This document shows, one piece after another, positions 17,403 to 26,968 of a stretch of 64,000 nucleotides of DNA; position 1 is the stretch's first letter; each line of letters opens with the position of its first letter. Origin of the DNA: Thermodesulfobacterium geofontis OPF15 (GTDB lineage Bacteria > Desulfobacterota > Thermodesulfobacteria > Thermodesulfobacteriales > Thermodesulfobacteriaceae). Both the position numbers and the translations under genes were made by a program. The stretch lies in the NCBI RefSeq assembly GCF_000215975.1, contig NC_015682.1, forward strand, positions 1,178,001-1,242,000, read 5' to 3'. The notes beneath the pieces were generated by a model that saw only the letters and a list, made by a program, of their open reading frames with translations, searched no databases and was not told where the DNA came from.

Positions 17403-19037
17403 ATGAGTCTTCCTAAACCTGAGGAATTAATATCTGATGTGAATTTGCATAAAACTCCAGAAAAAGATTGGATGGATATAAAACCTGAATTAAAAAGAGG
17501 ATATTATTTAGGAATAGTAGAACCTAAATATTTAGAAGAGTTAGATCTTAACACATTGGGGAAATGGCAACCTTATGATGAAAAATGGCCTCTTCCTGAA
17601 AATTGGAAAGAGATTGTAAGAAAAGAGATTCTAAAGAGGATGGAAAAACATAGATCCTTTAAATTATTTATGGATATATGTGTAAGATGTGGAGCCTGTG
17701 CGGATAAATGCCACTTTTTCTTAGGAACTGGAGATCCAAAAAATATGCCTGTTTTAAGAGCAGAACTTATAAGATCTATAATAAAAGGTGAATTTTCTAC
17801 CTTTGGTAAACTTCTTGGAAAATTTGCAGGTGCAAGAAAATTAACTGAAGATGTCATAAAAGAATGGTTTTATTATTTTTATCAATGTACAGAATGTAGA
17901 AGATGTTCTGTATTCTGTCCTTATGGTATAGATACTGCAGAAGTAACTATTATGATGAGAGAAATTTTACTTGAACTTGGTATTGGTACAGATTGGGGAA
18001 TAAAACCAGTTCATAATAGTTATTATATAGGAAATCATGTAGGTGTTCCTCCTCATACATTTAAAGAAAATTTAGAATTTTTGGCTTGGGAATTTGAAGA
18101 TATTACAGGGATCCATATTGATTTAGATAGATATATAAATAGAAAGGGAGCTGAAATTTTATATGTTCCCATGTCTGGAGACTATTTTGCTGATCCAGGT
18201 ATTTATACAATGATGGGAATTCTTGCCCTTTTTCAGTATTTAGATTTAGATGTAACTATGAGTGCTTTTGCAACTGAAGGTGGTAATTTTGGATTCTTCC
18301 ATTCTTTAGAGATGGCAAAAAGACTTCATTCAAAAATATATGAGGAAGCTAAGAGACTTAAAGTTAAGTGGATACTTGGTGGAGAATGTGGACATAAATG
18401 GAGGGTCTGGCATCAATACCATAATACTTGGTTTGGCCCTATAGATTTCTTAGAAGTTCCAAAATCTCCTATTACAGGAACAGTTTTTGAGCATGCCAAA
18501 TCTAATAAGATTGTTCATATAGTTGAATTTACAGCAGATCTAATTGCCCATGGAAAGTTAAAGTTAGATCCTTCAAGAAATGACCATCTAATAGTTACTT
18601 ATCATGATTCTTGCAATCCTTCAAGAGCTATGGGATTTTTTGAAGAACCAAGATTTATCTTAAAACATGTATGTAATAACTTTGTTGAGATGCCAGAAAA
18701 TACAATTAGAGAAAAAACTTTTTGTTGCGGAAGTGGGGCAGGTCTTAATGCTGGAGAAAATTTAGAAATAAGACAAAGAGGTGGTTTTCCAAGAGCAAAT
18801 GCAGTAGAGTATGTGCATAAAGAATATGGAGTTAATCAATTAATTTGCATATGTGCTATTGATAGAGCAGTTTTCCCAACTCTTTTAGGATATTGGGTTC
18901 CTGGGGTTGATGTAGGAGGACTTCATGAACTAGTTGCTAATGCACTTGTCTTTGAAGGAGAAAAATCAAGGGATGTAGATTTAAGAAGAAGACCTCTAAA
19001 ACACCCTGTAAAAGGTACTGATCAATCTGAAGAATAG
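17403..19037 (+). CDS. dsrK: DsrK, HdrD-like catalytic subunit
   Basis: 544 residues. Two [4Fe-4S] motifs, CVRCGACADKCHFFLG (about residue 97) and CTECRRCSVFCPYG (about residue 163), are followed by the CCG domain with YHDSCNPSRAMG and FCCGSGAGLNAGE, the site of the noncubane-type cluster in heterodisulfide-reductase relatives. Cytoplasmic; thought to reduce the DsrC trisulfide. Lies between dsrM and dsrJ with an AGGAGG ribosome site for the next gene. Confidence 0.95.
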   Translation: MSLPKPEELISDVNLHKTPEKDWMDIKPELKRGYYLGIVEPKYLEELDLNTLGKWQPYDEKWPLPENWKEIVRKEILKRMEKHRSFKLFMDICVRCGACADKCHFFLGTGDPKNMPVLRAELIRSIIKGEFSTFGKLLGKFAGARKLTEDVIKEWFYYFYQCTECRRCSVFCPYGIDTAEVTIMMREILLELGIGTDWGIKPVHNSYYIGNHVGVPPHTFKENLEFLAWEFEDITGIHIDLDRYINRKGAEILYVPMSGDYFADPGIYTMMGILALFQYLDLDVTMSAFATEGGNFGFFHSLEMAKRLHSKIYEEAKRLKVKWILGGECGHKWRVWHQYHNTWFGPIDFLEVPKSPITGTVFEHAKSNKIVHIVEFTADLIAHGKLKLDPSRNDHLIVTYHDSCNPSRAMGFFEEPRFILKHVCNNFVEMPENTIREKTFCCGSGAGLNAGENLEIRQRGGFPRANAVEYVHKEYGVNQLICICAIDRAVFPTLLGYWVPGVDVGGLHELVANALVFEGEKSRDVDLRRRPLKHPVKGTDQSEE

Positions 19038-19048
19038 GAGGTTAAATT

Positions 19049-19435
19049 ATGTATAATGCAGGGAAGGTAATATTTTTTATAATTGTACTTATTGTGTTTT
19101 TTACTATACCAATGTGGTTAAATTTTGGAAGATTACAAGCTATTCCACAGCCAGAACTTCCTAAGGAAGAAAAAAAATGTGTAGAATCAAAGGAATATAT
19201 GAAAGCTTATCACATGAAATTATTAGATAAATGGAGAAAAAAAGCTATTCGTGAGAATCAGCATATGTATATTGCAAGTGATGGAGAAAAATATACTATC
19301 AGTTTACAAAGAACTTGTATGAAATGTCATACAGATAAAGAAAAATTTTGTGATAGGTGTCATAATTTTGTGATAACACACCCAGATTGCTGGGATTGTC
19401 ATATTGCACCGGAGGTGGCGAAAAAATGGCAATAA
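19049..19435 (+). CDS. dsrJ: DsrJ, triheme cytochrome c
   Basis: 128 residues: an N-terminal membrane anchor (residues 8-25) and three CxxCH haem c sites in the C-terminal half, CMKCH, CDRCH and CWDCH. Three haems is the family norm. Periplasmic electron-transfer subunit of DsrMKJOP. Its 3' end overlaps the start of dsrO by 10 bases. Confidence 0.95.
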   Translation: MYNAGKVIFFIIVLIVFFTIPMWLNFGRLQAIPQPELPKEEKKCVESKEYMKAYHMKLLDKWRKKAIRENQHMYIASDGEKYTISLQRTCMKCHTDKEKFCDRCHNFVITHPDCWDCHIAPEVAKKWQ

Positions 19436-20205
19436 AAAGAAGAACCTTTCTAAAATTAACAGGTTTAACTTTATTAGGAACTGCAGTTAAGGGTTTATTA
19501 AACAGGGGGGAAATAAAGGCACAGGAGTATACTTCCCCTCCAGAAGCTTTAAAGGGTAAAAGGTGGGCAATGGTAATTGATGTTAAAAAATGTAAAGAGG
19601 GTAGGGCTACTTGTGGTCTTAAATGTATAGAAGCTTGTCATTATGTACATAATGTTCCCTCAATTCCTGATAAAAAAAGAGAAATTAAGTGGATTTGGGA
19701 AGATAAGTTTGAACATGCCTTTCCGGAACAGGCAGATGAACATCTTAAGGAAATCTTCAAAGATGTTCCTTTTTTACTTTTATGTAACCACTGTGATAAT
19801 CCTCCTTGTGTAAGAGTGTGTCCAACTAAAGCTACTTTTAAAAACAAAGAAGGAATTGTAATGATGGATTTTCATAGATGTATAGGATGTCGTTTTTGTA
19901 TGGCAGCTTGTCCTTATGGAGCAAGATCTTTTAATTGGTTTGATCCTCGTCCATATATTAAAAAAGTAAATCCAGAATATCCTACCCGTATGAAAGGTGT
20001 AGTTGAAAAATGTTTATTCTGTTATGAAAGATTAGCTCAAGGAAAAATTCCTGCATGTGTTGAAGCCTGCCCTGAGAAAGCATTAATTTTTGGAGATTTA
20101 GAAGATGAAAACTCAGAAGTTAGTAAAATTCTTAAAGAAAAGGTTGCTCTTAGAAGAAAAGCAGAATTAGGAACTCATCCATCTGTATTTTATTTAATAG
20201 ATTAA
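19426..20205 (+). CDS. dsrO: DsrO, periplasmic ferredoxin subunit
   Basis: 259 residues. I chose the ATG at 19426 rather than an in-frame ATG at 19387 because it gives a clean Tat signal (AIKRRTFLKLTG) and follows GGAGGTG. Four Fe-S cluster motifs of the DmsB/HybA type follow: CKEGRATCGLKCIEAC, CNHCDNPPCVRVCPTKA, CIGCRFCMAACPYGA, and CLFCYERL with CVEACPEKAL. It would hand electrons between DsrJ and the membrane subunit DsrP. Confidence 0.95.
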   Translation: MAIKRRTFLKLTGLTLLGTAVKGLLNRGEIKAQEYTSPPEALKGKRWAMVIDVKKCKEGRATCGLKCIEACHYVHNVPSIPDKKREIKWIWEDKFEHAFPEQADEHLKEIFKDVPFLLLCNHCDNPPCVRVCPTKATFKNKEGIVMMDFHRCIGCRFCMAACPYGARSFNWFDPRPYIKKVNPEYPTRMKGVVEKCLFCYERLAQGKIPACVEACPEKALIFGDLEDENSEVSKILKEKVALRRKAELGTHPSVFYLID

Positions 20206-20229
20206 AACTTTTAAAGGAGAGGTGTAAAT

Positions 20230-21420
20230 ATGTTAGAAAAGGCACTGGTAGGAAGTAAAAAATATTGGTTATGGGTTTTATTTTTGCTTTCTATTATATT
20301 TATAGGATTTCTTTGTTATCTTTATCAATTTAAAGTAGGATTAGGAATTACAGGAATGAGTAGAGATGTTTCTTGGGGATTCTATATTGCTAATTTTACC
20401 TTCTTAGTTGGAGTTGCAGCTTCAGCTGTAATGGTTGTACTTCCCTATTATTGGCATAATTATAAAGAATTTGGGAAGATTACTATATTAGGTGAATTTT
20501 TAGCTGTAGCTGCAGTTACTATGTGTATTCTTTTTGTATTTGTTGATCTTGGACAACCAATGAGAGTATTAAATGTTCTTAGATTTCCTACTCCAAATTC
20601 TATAATGTTTTATGATGTAATAGTGCTAAGTGGTTACCTTTTATTAAATTTACTCTGTGGATGGACTGTTTTACATGCAGAATACAAAGGAACGAAATAT
20701 CCTTCTTGGTTAAAACCTTTTATTTACTTAGCTATAGTATGGGCTCCAAGTATTCACATTGTTACCGCTTTTCTCTACCAAGGATTACCAGGGCGCCATT
20801 TTTGGTTAACAGCTATTATGGCTCCAAGATTTTTAGCTTCAGCCTTTTCTTCCGGACCTGCTTTAATTATTGTAGTTGCTCTTTTATTAAAAAAGGTTGC
20901 TAATTTTGACGCAGGTAAAAAGGCTATAGATACACTTTCAAAGATAGTAGCCTATGCTTTTGTAATAAATGTCCTTTTATTCCTCTTTGAGTTATTTACA
21001 GCATTTTATAGTGGAATTCATAGCCATCAAGCACCTATTAAATACTTATTTGTTGGACTTGAAGGACATGCAGAATGGGTACCCTTTATGTGGACTTCTT
21101 ATATTTTAGCAGCTATTGCCATAATACTACTTGTTATTCCAGCTTTAAGAAGAAACGAAACTACTTTAGCTCTTGCCTGTATAGCTGTATTTCTTTCTTG
21201 CTGGATTGATAAAGGTATTGGATTAATTACTGGTGGATATACTCCTACACCTTTCGAAACTATCACTCCCTACAGACCAACTTTACCAGAAATTGGAATT
21301 ACTTTAGGTGTTTGGGCAACCGGATTTTTAATTATGACCATCCTTTATAAAATTGCTTTAGAAGTAAAATCTTCTAAAGAATTAGTGGTAAAATACGAAG
21401 GGGTTCTATATAAAAAATAA
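20230..21420 (+). CDS. dsrP: DsrP, NrfD-like membrane subunit
   Basis: 396 residues with about ten membrane segments of the NrfD/PsrC quinol-oxidising family, for example GFYIANFTFLVGVAASAVMV near residue 60. Conserved landmarks include DLGQPMRVLNVLRFPTPNS and the C-terminal YTPTPFETITPYRPTLPE loop. It completes dsrMKJOP. RBS AGGAGAGG lies 8 bases before the ATG. Confidence 0.94.
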   Translation: MLEKALVGSKKYWLWVLFLLSIIFIGFLCYLYQFKVGLGITGMSRDVSWGFYIANFTFLVGVAASAVMVVLPYYWHNYKEFGKITILGEFLAVAAVTMCILFVFVDLGQPMRVLNVLRFPTPNSIMFYDVIVLSGYLLLNLLCGWTVLHAEYKGTKYPSWLKPFIYLAIVWAPSIHIVTAFLYQGLPGRHFWLTAIMAPRFLASAFSSGPALIIVVALLLKKVANFDAGKKAIDTLSKIVAYAFVINVLLFLFELFTAFYSGIHSHQAPIKYLFVGLEGHAEWVPFMWTSYILAAIAIILLVIPALRRNETTLALACIAVFLSCWIDKGIGLITGGYTPTPFETITPYRPTLPEIGITLGVWATGFLIMTILYKIALEVKSSKELVVKYEGVLYKK

Positions 21421-21474
21421 TTTTTGAAAGTTTTTCTCCTCCTTCTTTCTTATTTTTATTTTAAAAATTAAATT

Positions 21475-22869
21475 ATGAAAATTTCTTATAACATTCCCAG
21501 GATATTAATTTCTTCGCATAAAGGTGGTTCAGGCAAAACTATATTTACTATTGGATTAATTTATTATTTAAAATCTATTGGATTAAATCTATCCGCCTTT
21601 AAAAAGGGACCTGATTATATTGATGCAGGTTGGTTAAGTAAAATTTCAAAAACCCCTTGTAGAAATTTAGATTTATTTTTGTTTGACGAAAAGGATAATT
21701 TATATTCCTTTTATTTAGGCTCTAAAGATTCCGATCTTGCTATTATTGAAGGTAATAGGGGATTATTTGACGGACTTGATATATTTGGAAGTTGTAGCAC
21801 TTCAAGACTTGCTCAACTCTTAAAAGTTCCCATAATTTTAATTCTTGATTGCACAAAAGTGACAAGAAGTCTTGCAGCTTTAATAAAAGGCTTTCTTGAA
21901 TTTGAAAAAGATATAGAAATCAAAGGGGTTATTTTGAATAAAATAGCAAGACCAAGGCATGAAAACATAATTAGAGGTTCTATAGAATATTATACAGATG
22001 TTAAAGTATTAGGAGTTATTCCTAAACTAAGAAATTTACCTCAAGAAAGGCATTTAGGGTTAATTACTTCTTTTGAATATAATGAGAATTTTTTTTTAGA
22101 TCAACTACAAAAGATTATAAAAGAAAATGTAGAGGTAGAAAAAATATTAGAAATCAGTAAAAAAGTTCCTCCTATAGAGATAGAAGTTTCTCAACCAGAA
22201 AATATTATTGAGTTTAAAGATGTTAAAATTGGAGTGTTTAAAGATGAAGCTTTTCAATTTTATTATCCCGAAAATTTAGAAACTTTGACAAATTTAGGAG
22301 CTGAACTTATTTTTATAAATGCCTTTAAAGACAGAAACTTACCAGAAGTCTCAGGTCTTTATTTAGGAGGAGGGTTCCCTGAAGTAAAAGCAGAAGAACT
22401 CTCTGAAAACAAAGAACTTTTAAAAGCAGTTAAAGATGCTATAATGGAAGGAATGCCAGTTTATGCTGAATGTGGGGGTTTAATGTATTTAGGAGAAGAA
22501 ATAATATGGAAAGAGAAAAGATATCCTATGAGTAAAGTTTTACCTATTAAATTTATGGTAGAAAAATTTCCCCAAGGACATGGATATGTTATAGCTAAAA
22601 TAAAAGAAAAAAATCCTTATTTTGAATTAGGGACTTCTATAAAAGGTCATGAATTTCATTATTCAAAACCTTTAGAAATGAAGTTTAACGAAGAAATAAA
22701 GTTTGCCTTTGAATTAGAAAAAGGTACTGGGTTTGACGGCAAATTAGATGGAATTTTGTATAAGAATTTATTAGCAACCTATACCCATATTCATGTTTTT
22801 AGTGTAAAATGTTGGGCAACAAATTTTTTAAAAAAAGCAAAAGAGTTTAAAGAGCAAAAATTATACTAA
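21475..22869 (+). CDS. CobB/CbiA-type amidase, likely DsrN (siroheme amidase)
   Basis: 464 residues. N-terminal ATP-dependent dethiobiotin-synthase-like domain with Walker A HKGGSGKT at residue 16; C-terminal class I glutamine amidotransferase domain with LYLGGGFPE and the nucleophile in YAECGGLMYLGEE, plus His in YTHIHVFS. Cobyrinate a,c-diamide synthases and DsrN share this layout. The place 54 bases after dsrP favours DsrN, which in sulfur bacteria is thought to amidate sirohaem for DsrAB. Cobalamin synthesis remains the alternative; no other cobalamin genes are near. Confidence 0.85.
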   Translation: MKISYNIPRILISSHKGGSGKTIFTIGLIYYLKSIGLNLSAFKKGPDYIDAGWLSKISKTPCRNLDLFLFDEKDNLYSFYLGSKDSDLAIIEGNRGLFDGLDIFGSCSTSRLAQLLKVPIILILDCTKVTRSLAALIKGFLEFEKDIEIKGVILNKIARPRHENIIRGSIEYYTDVKVLGVIPKLRNLPQERHLGLITSFEYNENFFLDQLQKIIKENVEVEKILEISKKVPPIEIEVSQPENIIEFKDVKIGVFKDEAFQFYYPENLETLTNLGAELIFINAFKDRNLPEVSGLYLGGGFPEVKAEELSENKELLKAVKDAIMEGMPVYAECGGLMYLGEEIIWKEKRYPMSKVLPIKFMVEKFPQGHGYVIAKIKEKNPYFELGTSIKGHEFHYSKPLEMKFNEEIKFAFELEKGTGFDGKLDGILYKNLLATYTHIHVFSVKCWATNFLKKAKEFKEQKLY

Positions 22870-22884
22870 CTAAGGAGGTGGGGT

Positions 22885-23073
22885 ATGGTTGAAATTACTG
22901 TTAATTATGACACTTGTGAAGCTTGTGGATCTTGTATAGATTCTTGTCCTGCTCAGGTTTATGACAAAGGCGAAGATGGGAAACCAATTGTAGCAAGACC
23001 TGATGAATGTATGGTATGTTTTACCTGTGTAGAAGTTTGTCCTACTGGATCTATTACAGTTAAGGAACTTTAA
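22885..23073 (+). CDS. 2[4Fe-4S] ferredoxin
   Basis: 62 residues with two clusters: CEACGSCIDSCPAQ and CMVCFTCVEVCPTG. Cytoplasmic electron carrier. It follows the DsrN-like gene by 15 bases with an AAGGAGGTG ribosome site and ends the dsr-region transcript before a strong terminator. Possibly an electron donor or acceptor for the Dsr system. Confidence 0.93.
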   Translation: MVEITVNYDTCEACGSCIDSCPAQVYDKGEDGKPIVARPDECMVCFTCVEVCPTGSITVKEL

Positions 23074-23087
23074 TTTTTAGAAACAAA

Positions 23088-23118
23088 AAGGGGAAAGAGA
23101 GTCTACCTCTTTCCCCTT
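23088..23118. terminator. Bidirectional intrinsic terminator
   Basis: AAGGGGAAAGAG (23088-23099) pairs perfectly with CTCTTTCCCCTT (23107-23118) over a 7-base loop. It lies between the convergent ferredoxin and coaD genes, with A-rich DNA on the left and T-rich DNA to the right, so it can serve both strands. Confidence 0.85.
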
Positions 23119-23611
23119 ATCTAAATTTTTCTTTTAACTTTTCAGCTACTATTTTAGGAACTAAATCGTCTACATTTCCACCTAATTTTGCTACTTCTTT
23201 TACAATTGAAGAACTTAGGAATATCCACTTAAGACTGGTTAAGAGAAAAACTGTATCTATACTATTAGAAAGCTTTCTATTCATTAAAGCTATTTGCATT
23301 TCATATTCAAAATCAGAAACAGCTCTTAAACCCCTAATAATCGCACAAGCTGATTTTTTCTTAGCAAATTCTACTAATAATCCAGAAAAGGCTTCCACTT
23401 CTATTCTATGATTTTCAGGTAGCTCTTTTATAGCTTCTTTTATTAAATATACCCTTTCTTCTAAAGAAAAAAGCGCTTGCTTTTGAGGATTTTCTCCTAC
23501 AGCAACTATTACTAAATCAAAAAGTTTTAAAGCTCTTTTAATTATATCTAAATGTCCATTAGTAATAGGATCAAAAGTACCAGGATAAATTCCTATTTTT
23601 TTATTTTCCAT
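23117..23611 (-). CDS. coaD: Phosphopantetheine adenylyltransferase
   Basis: 164 residues; penultimate step of coenzyme A synthesis. The nucleotidyltransferase motif is [16 protein letters not shown] at the start, and the C-terminal block [20 protein letters not shown] is typical. It follows the WPF-repeat gene by 13 bases on the same strand. Confidence 0.96.
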   Translation of the reverse strand: MENKKIGIYPGTFDPITNGHLDIIKRALKLFDLVIVAVGENPQKQALFSLEERVYLIKEAIKELPENHRIEVEAFSGLLVEFAKKKSACAIIRGLRAVSDFEYEMQIALMNRKLSNSIDTVFLLTSLKWIFLSSSIVKEVAKLGGNVDDLVPKIVAEKLKEKFR

Positions 23612-23624
23612 TTTCTTTTAGTTT

Positions 23625-25106
23625 TTATTCTTTTTTACTGTTATTATGGATGAGCTCTAAAAAAAGCAATTTAATTTTAGGATTCCCTTCTAATTTTCCT
23701 ATACCTAAGAATCCTTCTAAAAATTCTACATAACTTGTATCTGGTCCATTAACTATTCTAAAAAGAAAGGCTAATTCTTGAATACTTTTTTGTTTATTTT
23801 TTTCATATCTATATAAACCCCACAATAGCTTAAAATAAGTATAATCTTCATGCTTATAATATTCCCAAAGTTTTAAAAAGGCACTATAGTTTCTTTCCAT
23901 TCCTTCATCATAAAGAGGTAAAATTGCTGGAAAATAATAAAATTGGGTGTCAGACTCAGTTTTATATTCATATCCATAGACTAAAGGCCAAATACGATAT
24001 TCTTTTTGCAAAGGTTGATTAGTCTCTTTAGTATATCTGTATTTAGAAAAGATAAGAAATTTATATTCTCTTTCTTCGAATTCATAACTTTTGTGAGTAA
24101 TGTGATCCTCTTTATAAAAATATAAAGGCCAAATAATAAAATAGTCTAAGCTATCTTTTCTTTTTATATACCCATAAAAAGGCCAATATCTCAAACCTTT
24201 TACATTTTCACCTTCTATTTTTTGATAAAAGGGCCATGGTGCATCAATTTGTTTATAATAATATTCCTTTGCATAAACCTTCTGGAAAAAGGGCCAAAGA
24301 ATAATTTTTTTATTATAACTTTCCGTATCTTCCTTTATATAAAAAGGAAACACTATTAATTTATCCGAATAACCTTCTTCAGGGTCTTCGAAATGGGTTC
24401 TTATATAAAATGGCCAAAGGACAAACTTTCTTTCTGTATTAGCCTCTTTAAAATGTCCAAACAAAGGCCATATCTTAAATCCAGAATACTCTGGAGGTTG
24501 AGTTCGTTCTTTTTCTTTTATAGTTCTTATGAAAGGCCAAAGATAATTATAAGCTGTGTATTTTTCATATTCGATTTTACTATAAATGGGCCAGAGAACG
24601 AAAATTATTTCTTTTTTTCCGAATCTGTTTTTAAATTTTCCATAAATAGGAAAGAAACCTCCATATGTTTCATTTTGTGAGGTTTGACCCCAAAACACAG
24701 GAAAGAAATCAAAATGCCTTTCTTCTTGTCTTTCTTCAGGAGTTTTGACCCAGGTTTTATTTATTAAAGGAACAAATTTTAAAGATTCAGTTTCATTATC
24801 AGATTTATAAACTCCTAAAGGAGAAATAAAATAAATCCTTTTTTCTTTTGGATTTTTTACAGAAGAATAAATTGGTCTAACAGAAGTGCCATTTTCATCA
24901 GGAAAAGAATACTTATAAATAAATGGGCCAGCAATTTCTAAACGTTTAGATTTACTGATTTTGTTTTCACTATAAACTACTAAGGGCCAAAGATTTAAGC
25001 GTTTTTCTGAACTGTCTTCATAGGAATAGGCTATTTGAAAACTAAAAACTAAGAAAAAAAACATCAAAAAAAATAAAAGAAAAGAACTTTTAATGAGGTT
25101 GTACAT
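23625..25106 (-). CDS. Secreted WPF-repeat protein, unknown function
   Basis: 493 residues. The N-terminus has a long hydrophobic signal or anchor (SFLLFFLMFFFLVFSFQIAYS). The rest is built from roughly twelve to fifteen repeats of 20-40 residues, each with a short strand ending in a W-P-[FIL]-[YF] or F-P-[FIV] core: LWPLVVY, FFPVFWG, LWPIYS, LWPFIR, IWPLFG, LWPFYIR, LWPFFQK, PWPFYQK, YWPFYG, IWPLYFY, IWPLVYG. Charged turns separate the strands. The pattern suggests a repetitive beta structure at the cell envelope, perhaps a barrel or solenoid; it lacks a clear C-terminal Phe. I do not recognise a characterised family. Co-directional with coaD. Confidence 0.7.
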   Translation of the reverse strand: MYNLIKSSFLLFFLMFFFLVFSFQIAYSYEDSSEKRLNLWPLVVYSENKISKSKRLEIAGPFIYKYSFPDENGTSVRPIYSSVKNPKEKRIYFISPLGVYKSDNETESLKFVPLINKTWVKTPEERQEERHFDFFPVFWGQTSQNETYGGFFPIYGKFKNRFGKKEIIFVLWPIYSKIEYEKYTAYNYLWPFIRTIKEKERTQPPEYSGFKIWPLFGHFKEANTERKFVLWPFYIRTHFEDPEEGYSDKLIVFPFYIKEDTESYNKKIILWPFFQKVYAKEYYYKQIDAPWPFYQKIEGENVKGLRYWPFYGYIKRKDSLDYFIIWPLYFYKEDHITHKSYEFEEREYKFLIFSKYRYTKETNQPLQKEYRIWPLVYGYEYKTESDTQFYYFPAILPLYDEGMERNYSAFLKLWEYYKHEDYTYFKLLWGLYRYEKNKQKSIQELAFLFRIVNGPDTSYVEFLEGFLGIGKLEGNPKIKLLFLELIHNNSKKE

Positions 25107-25282
25107 TGGACTAAATTATATTTTATTATTTTTTTAAAGTCAATATTTAAAGCTTAATTAATTTAAAATTAAAAACTTCACAAATAGTAAAAATTCAAGG
25201 ATTGGAATTTTATTTAATAATTTTGCAAAATAGACCGATAATATTTTTAAAATAATTTTTAAAAAAAATTTAAAAAAAATCC

Positions 25283-25311
25283 TTGACTTGTTCTGATTTA
25301 TAAGTATAAAT
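25283..25311 (+). promoter_or_regulatory. Predicted sigma-70 promoter of the pilNOPQ operon
   Basis: TTGACT (25283-25288), 16-17 bases, TATAAAT (25305-25311), and the pilN ATG at 25320. With such spacing transcription would begin about 1-4 bases before the start codon, and no Shine-Dalgarno is present. The AT-rich gap 25107-25282 shows nothing else I can interpret. Confidence 0.6.
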
Positions 25312-25319
25312 AAAATTTT

Positions 25320-25859
25320 ATGATAATAAAGTTCAATTTACTTCCTAAAAAAGAACTTATAAGGGTTGAAGAAGAGAAAGAGAGGTTTGTATTTTTAAAA
25401 ACTTTTCTGATTATTTTTATAGCTGTAATTTTAACTATTTTTGCAGAAGGCTTTCGTTTGCAATACACTTTGAAAACTTTAAAAAATGAAAAAGTAGAAA
25501 AAGAAAAAAGATTAGTAGAGTATAAAAAAATTGCAGAAAAGTTAAAAGGATTAGAAAAGGAAAATGAAGAACTAAAAAAACGAATTTCAACTATTATCAC
25601 CCTTAAAGAAAATCAAGGTAAAGGGCTTCAAAGGATAGAGACTTTAATAGGAAATATAGGTAAAAATAGAATTGTTTTTACAGAACTTTTAGTAAGTATT
25701 TCCAATGCTACTATGAATGGTACCAGTTCAGATTTAAGAGATATAGCTGAATATTTAAAAAATTTGGAAAATGTTAAAGAAATAGTTAAAGAGGTCACTT
25801 TAAACAAAACCGAAAAAAAAGAGGGTTATATAGAATTTAGAGCAGAGGTTTTATTTTAA
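25320..25859 (+). CDS. pilN: Type IV pilus assembly protein PilN
   Basis: 179 residues: short cytoplasmic N-terminus with the conserved FNLLP motif (IKFNLLPKKE) that binds PilM, one membrane helix (about 28-46), a coiled coil (about 50-95) and a periplasmic ferredoxin-like domain. Part of the inner-membrane alignment complex. No pilM precedes it, unlike the usual pilMNOPQ order; it may be elsewhere in the genome. Confidence 0.88.
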   Translation: MIIKFNLLPKKELIRVEEEKERFVFLKTFLIIFIAVILTIFAEGFRLQYTLKTLKNEKVEKEKRLVEYKKIAEKLKGLEKENEELKKRISTIITLKENQGKGLQRIETLIGNIGKNRIVFTELLVSISNATMNGTSSDLRDIAEYLKNLENVKEIVKEVTLNKTEKKEGYIEFRAEVLF

Positions 25860-25861
25860 TT

Positions 25862-26500
25862 ATGAAAGCTCTATGGGAAAAACTTAAAGATTGGGAAAAA
25901 ACAGCTACTAATAGAGAAAAATTTTTAATTATTTTTGTCTCTATTTTAGCTCCTTTGTTTTTATTCTACAAATTTTATTATGTCCCCACAAAAGAAAAAA
26001 TAAATATTTTAGAAGAAGAAGTTAAAAAATTGGATTTAGAAATTCAAAAATATGAAAATATGGCAAAAAAAACGGCAATTTTAGAAGCTCAGATGAGGCA
26101 AAGACAAGAATTTTTAGAAAAAGTTAAAGAAATTCTTCCTTCTGCAAAAGAAATTCCAAATATTTTAAAACAAATTTCCGACCTCGCTAAAATGAATAAT
26201 TTAGAAGTTATAACTTTTGAACCAGAAAAAGAAATTCCTCAAGACTATTATAATATAATACCTATAAAAATGGTAATCCAAGGTAGATTTAGTAACGTTA
26301 TGAATTTCTTAAATTCTATAGAAGATTTACAACGTTTAATAGCATTAAATAGTATAAGATTTCAGGTTAAAAAAAATCAATTAAATGCTGAAGTGATTTT
26401 TCATACTTACAAATATACAGGGGCTCCTTTAGAGAAAAAAGAGGAAAAGAAAAAAGAAGAAAAAGCTAAAGAAGAAGTAAAAAAGGAGAAGGAAGTATAA
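25862..26500 (+). CDS. pilO: Type IV pilus assembly protein PilO
   Basis: 212 residues: one membrane helix (about 22-40), a coiled coil (about 45-90), and a PilO periplasmic domain with KEIPNILKQISDLAK and PIKMVIQGRFSNVMNFLNSI. It ends in a Lys/Glu-rich tail of about 25 residues. Starts 2 bases after the pilN stop. Confidence 0.88.
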   Translation: MKALWEKLKDWEKTATNREKFLIIFVSILAPLFLFYKFYYVPTKEKINILEEEVKKLDLEIQKYENMAKKTAILEAQMRQRQEFLEKVKEILPSAKEIPNILKQISDLAKMNNLEVITFEPEKEIPQDYYNIIPIKMVIQGRFSNVMNFLNSIEDLQRLIALNSIRFQVKKNQLNAEVIFHTYKYTGAPLEKKEEKKKEEKAKEEVKKEKEV

Positions 26501-26968
26501 ATGAAGTATTTAGTAATATTTTTATCTATTATAATTTTAGTTAGCTGTTCTCATAAGGAAGAAAAAAAAGAAACCGTTCCTAAAGCTTTACCTGAAAAAA
26601 CCGAAATAGAAGATATAGAATTAAAAAATTGGGCAAAATCATTGGAAGAAAAACCCTATAAAATTAATATAAGTAAACTTAAAAATCCATTTATAGCCCC
26701 GGAAGTTCTAAAATCAACTATAGAAAAAAGAGGGAAAATACCCTTGGATTTGGTAGGTATTTTAGAAAAAAGAGGAGAAAGAATAGCTTTATTACAAGAT
26801 AATAACAAAAAAGGATACATAGTGAAAGTAGGTACTAAGGTGGGAAATATTAAGGTATTAGAAATAGGAAAAGATTATGTAATAATTGAAGAGGAAGAAA
26901 CTAATATTTATGGAGAAAAAGAAAGAAATAAAAGAATATTACCTTTGAAAAAGGAGAAAACGTCATGA
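26501..26968 (+). CDS. pilP: Type IV pilus lipoprotein PilP
   Basis: 155 residues with a lipoprotein signal (IIILVSCSHKEE; lipobox LVSC, Cys at residue 16) and a C-terminal beta domain with PLDLVGILEKRGERIALLQ, typical of PilP. It links the inner-membrane PilNO to the PilQ secretin. The start codon directly follows the pilO stop; it overlaps pilQ by 4 bases. Confidence 0.87.
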   Translation: MKYLVIFLSIIILVSCSHKEEKKETVPKALPEKTEIEDIELKNWAKSLEEKPYKINISKLKNPFIAPEVLKSTIEKRGKIPLDLVGILEKRGERIALLQDNNKKGYIVKVGTKVGNIKVLEIGKDYVIIEEEETNIYGEKERNKRILPLKKEKTS

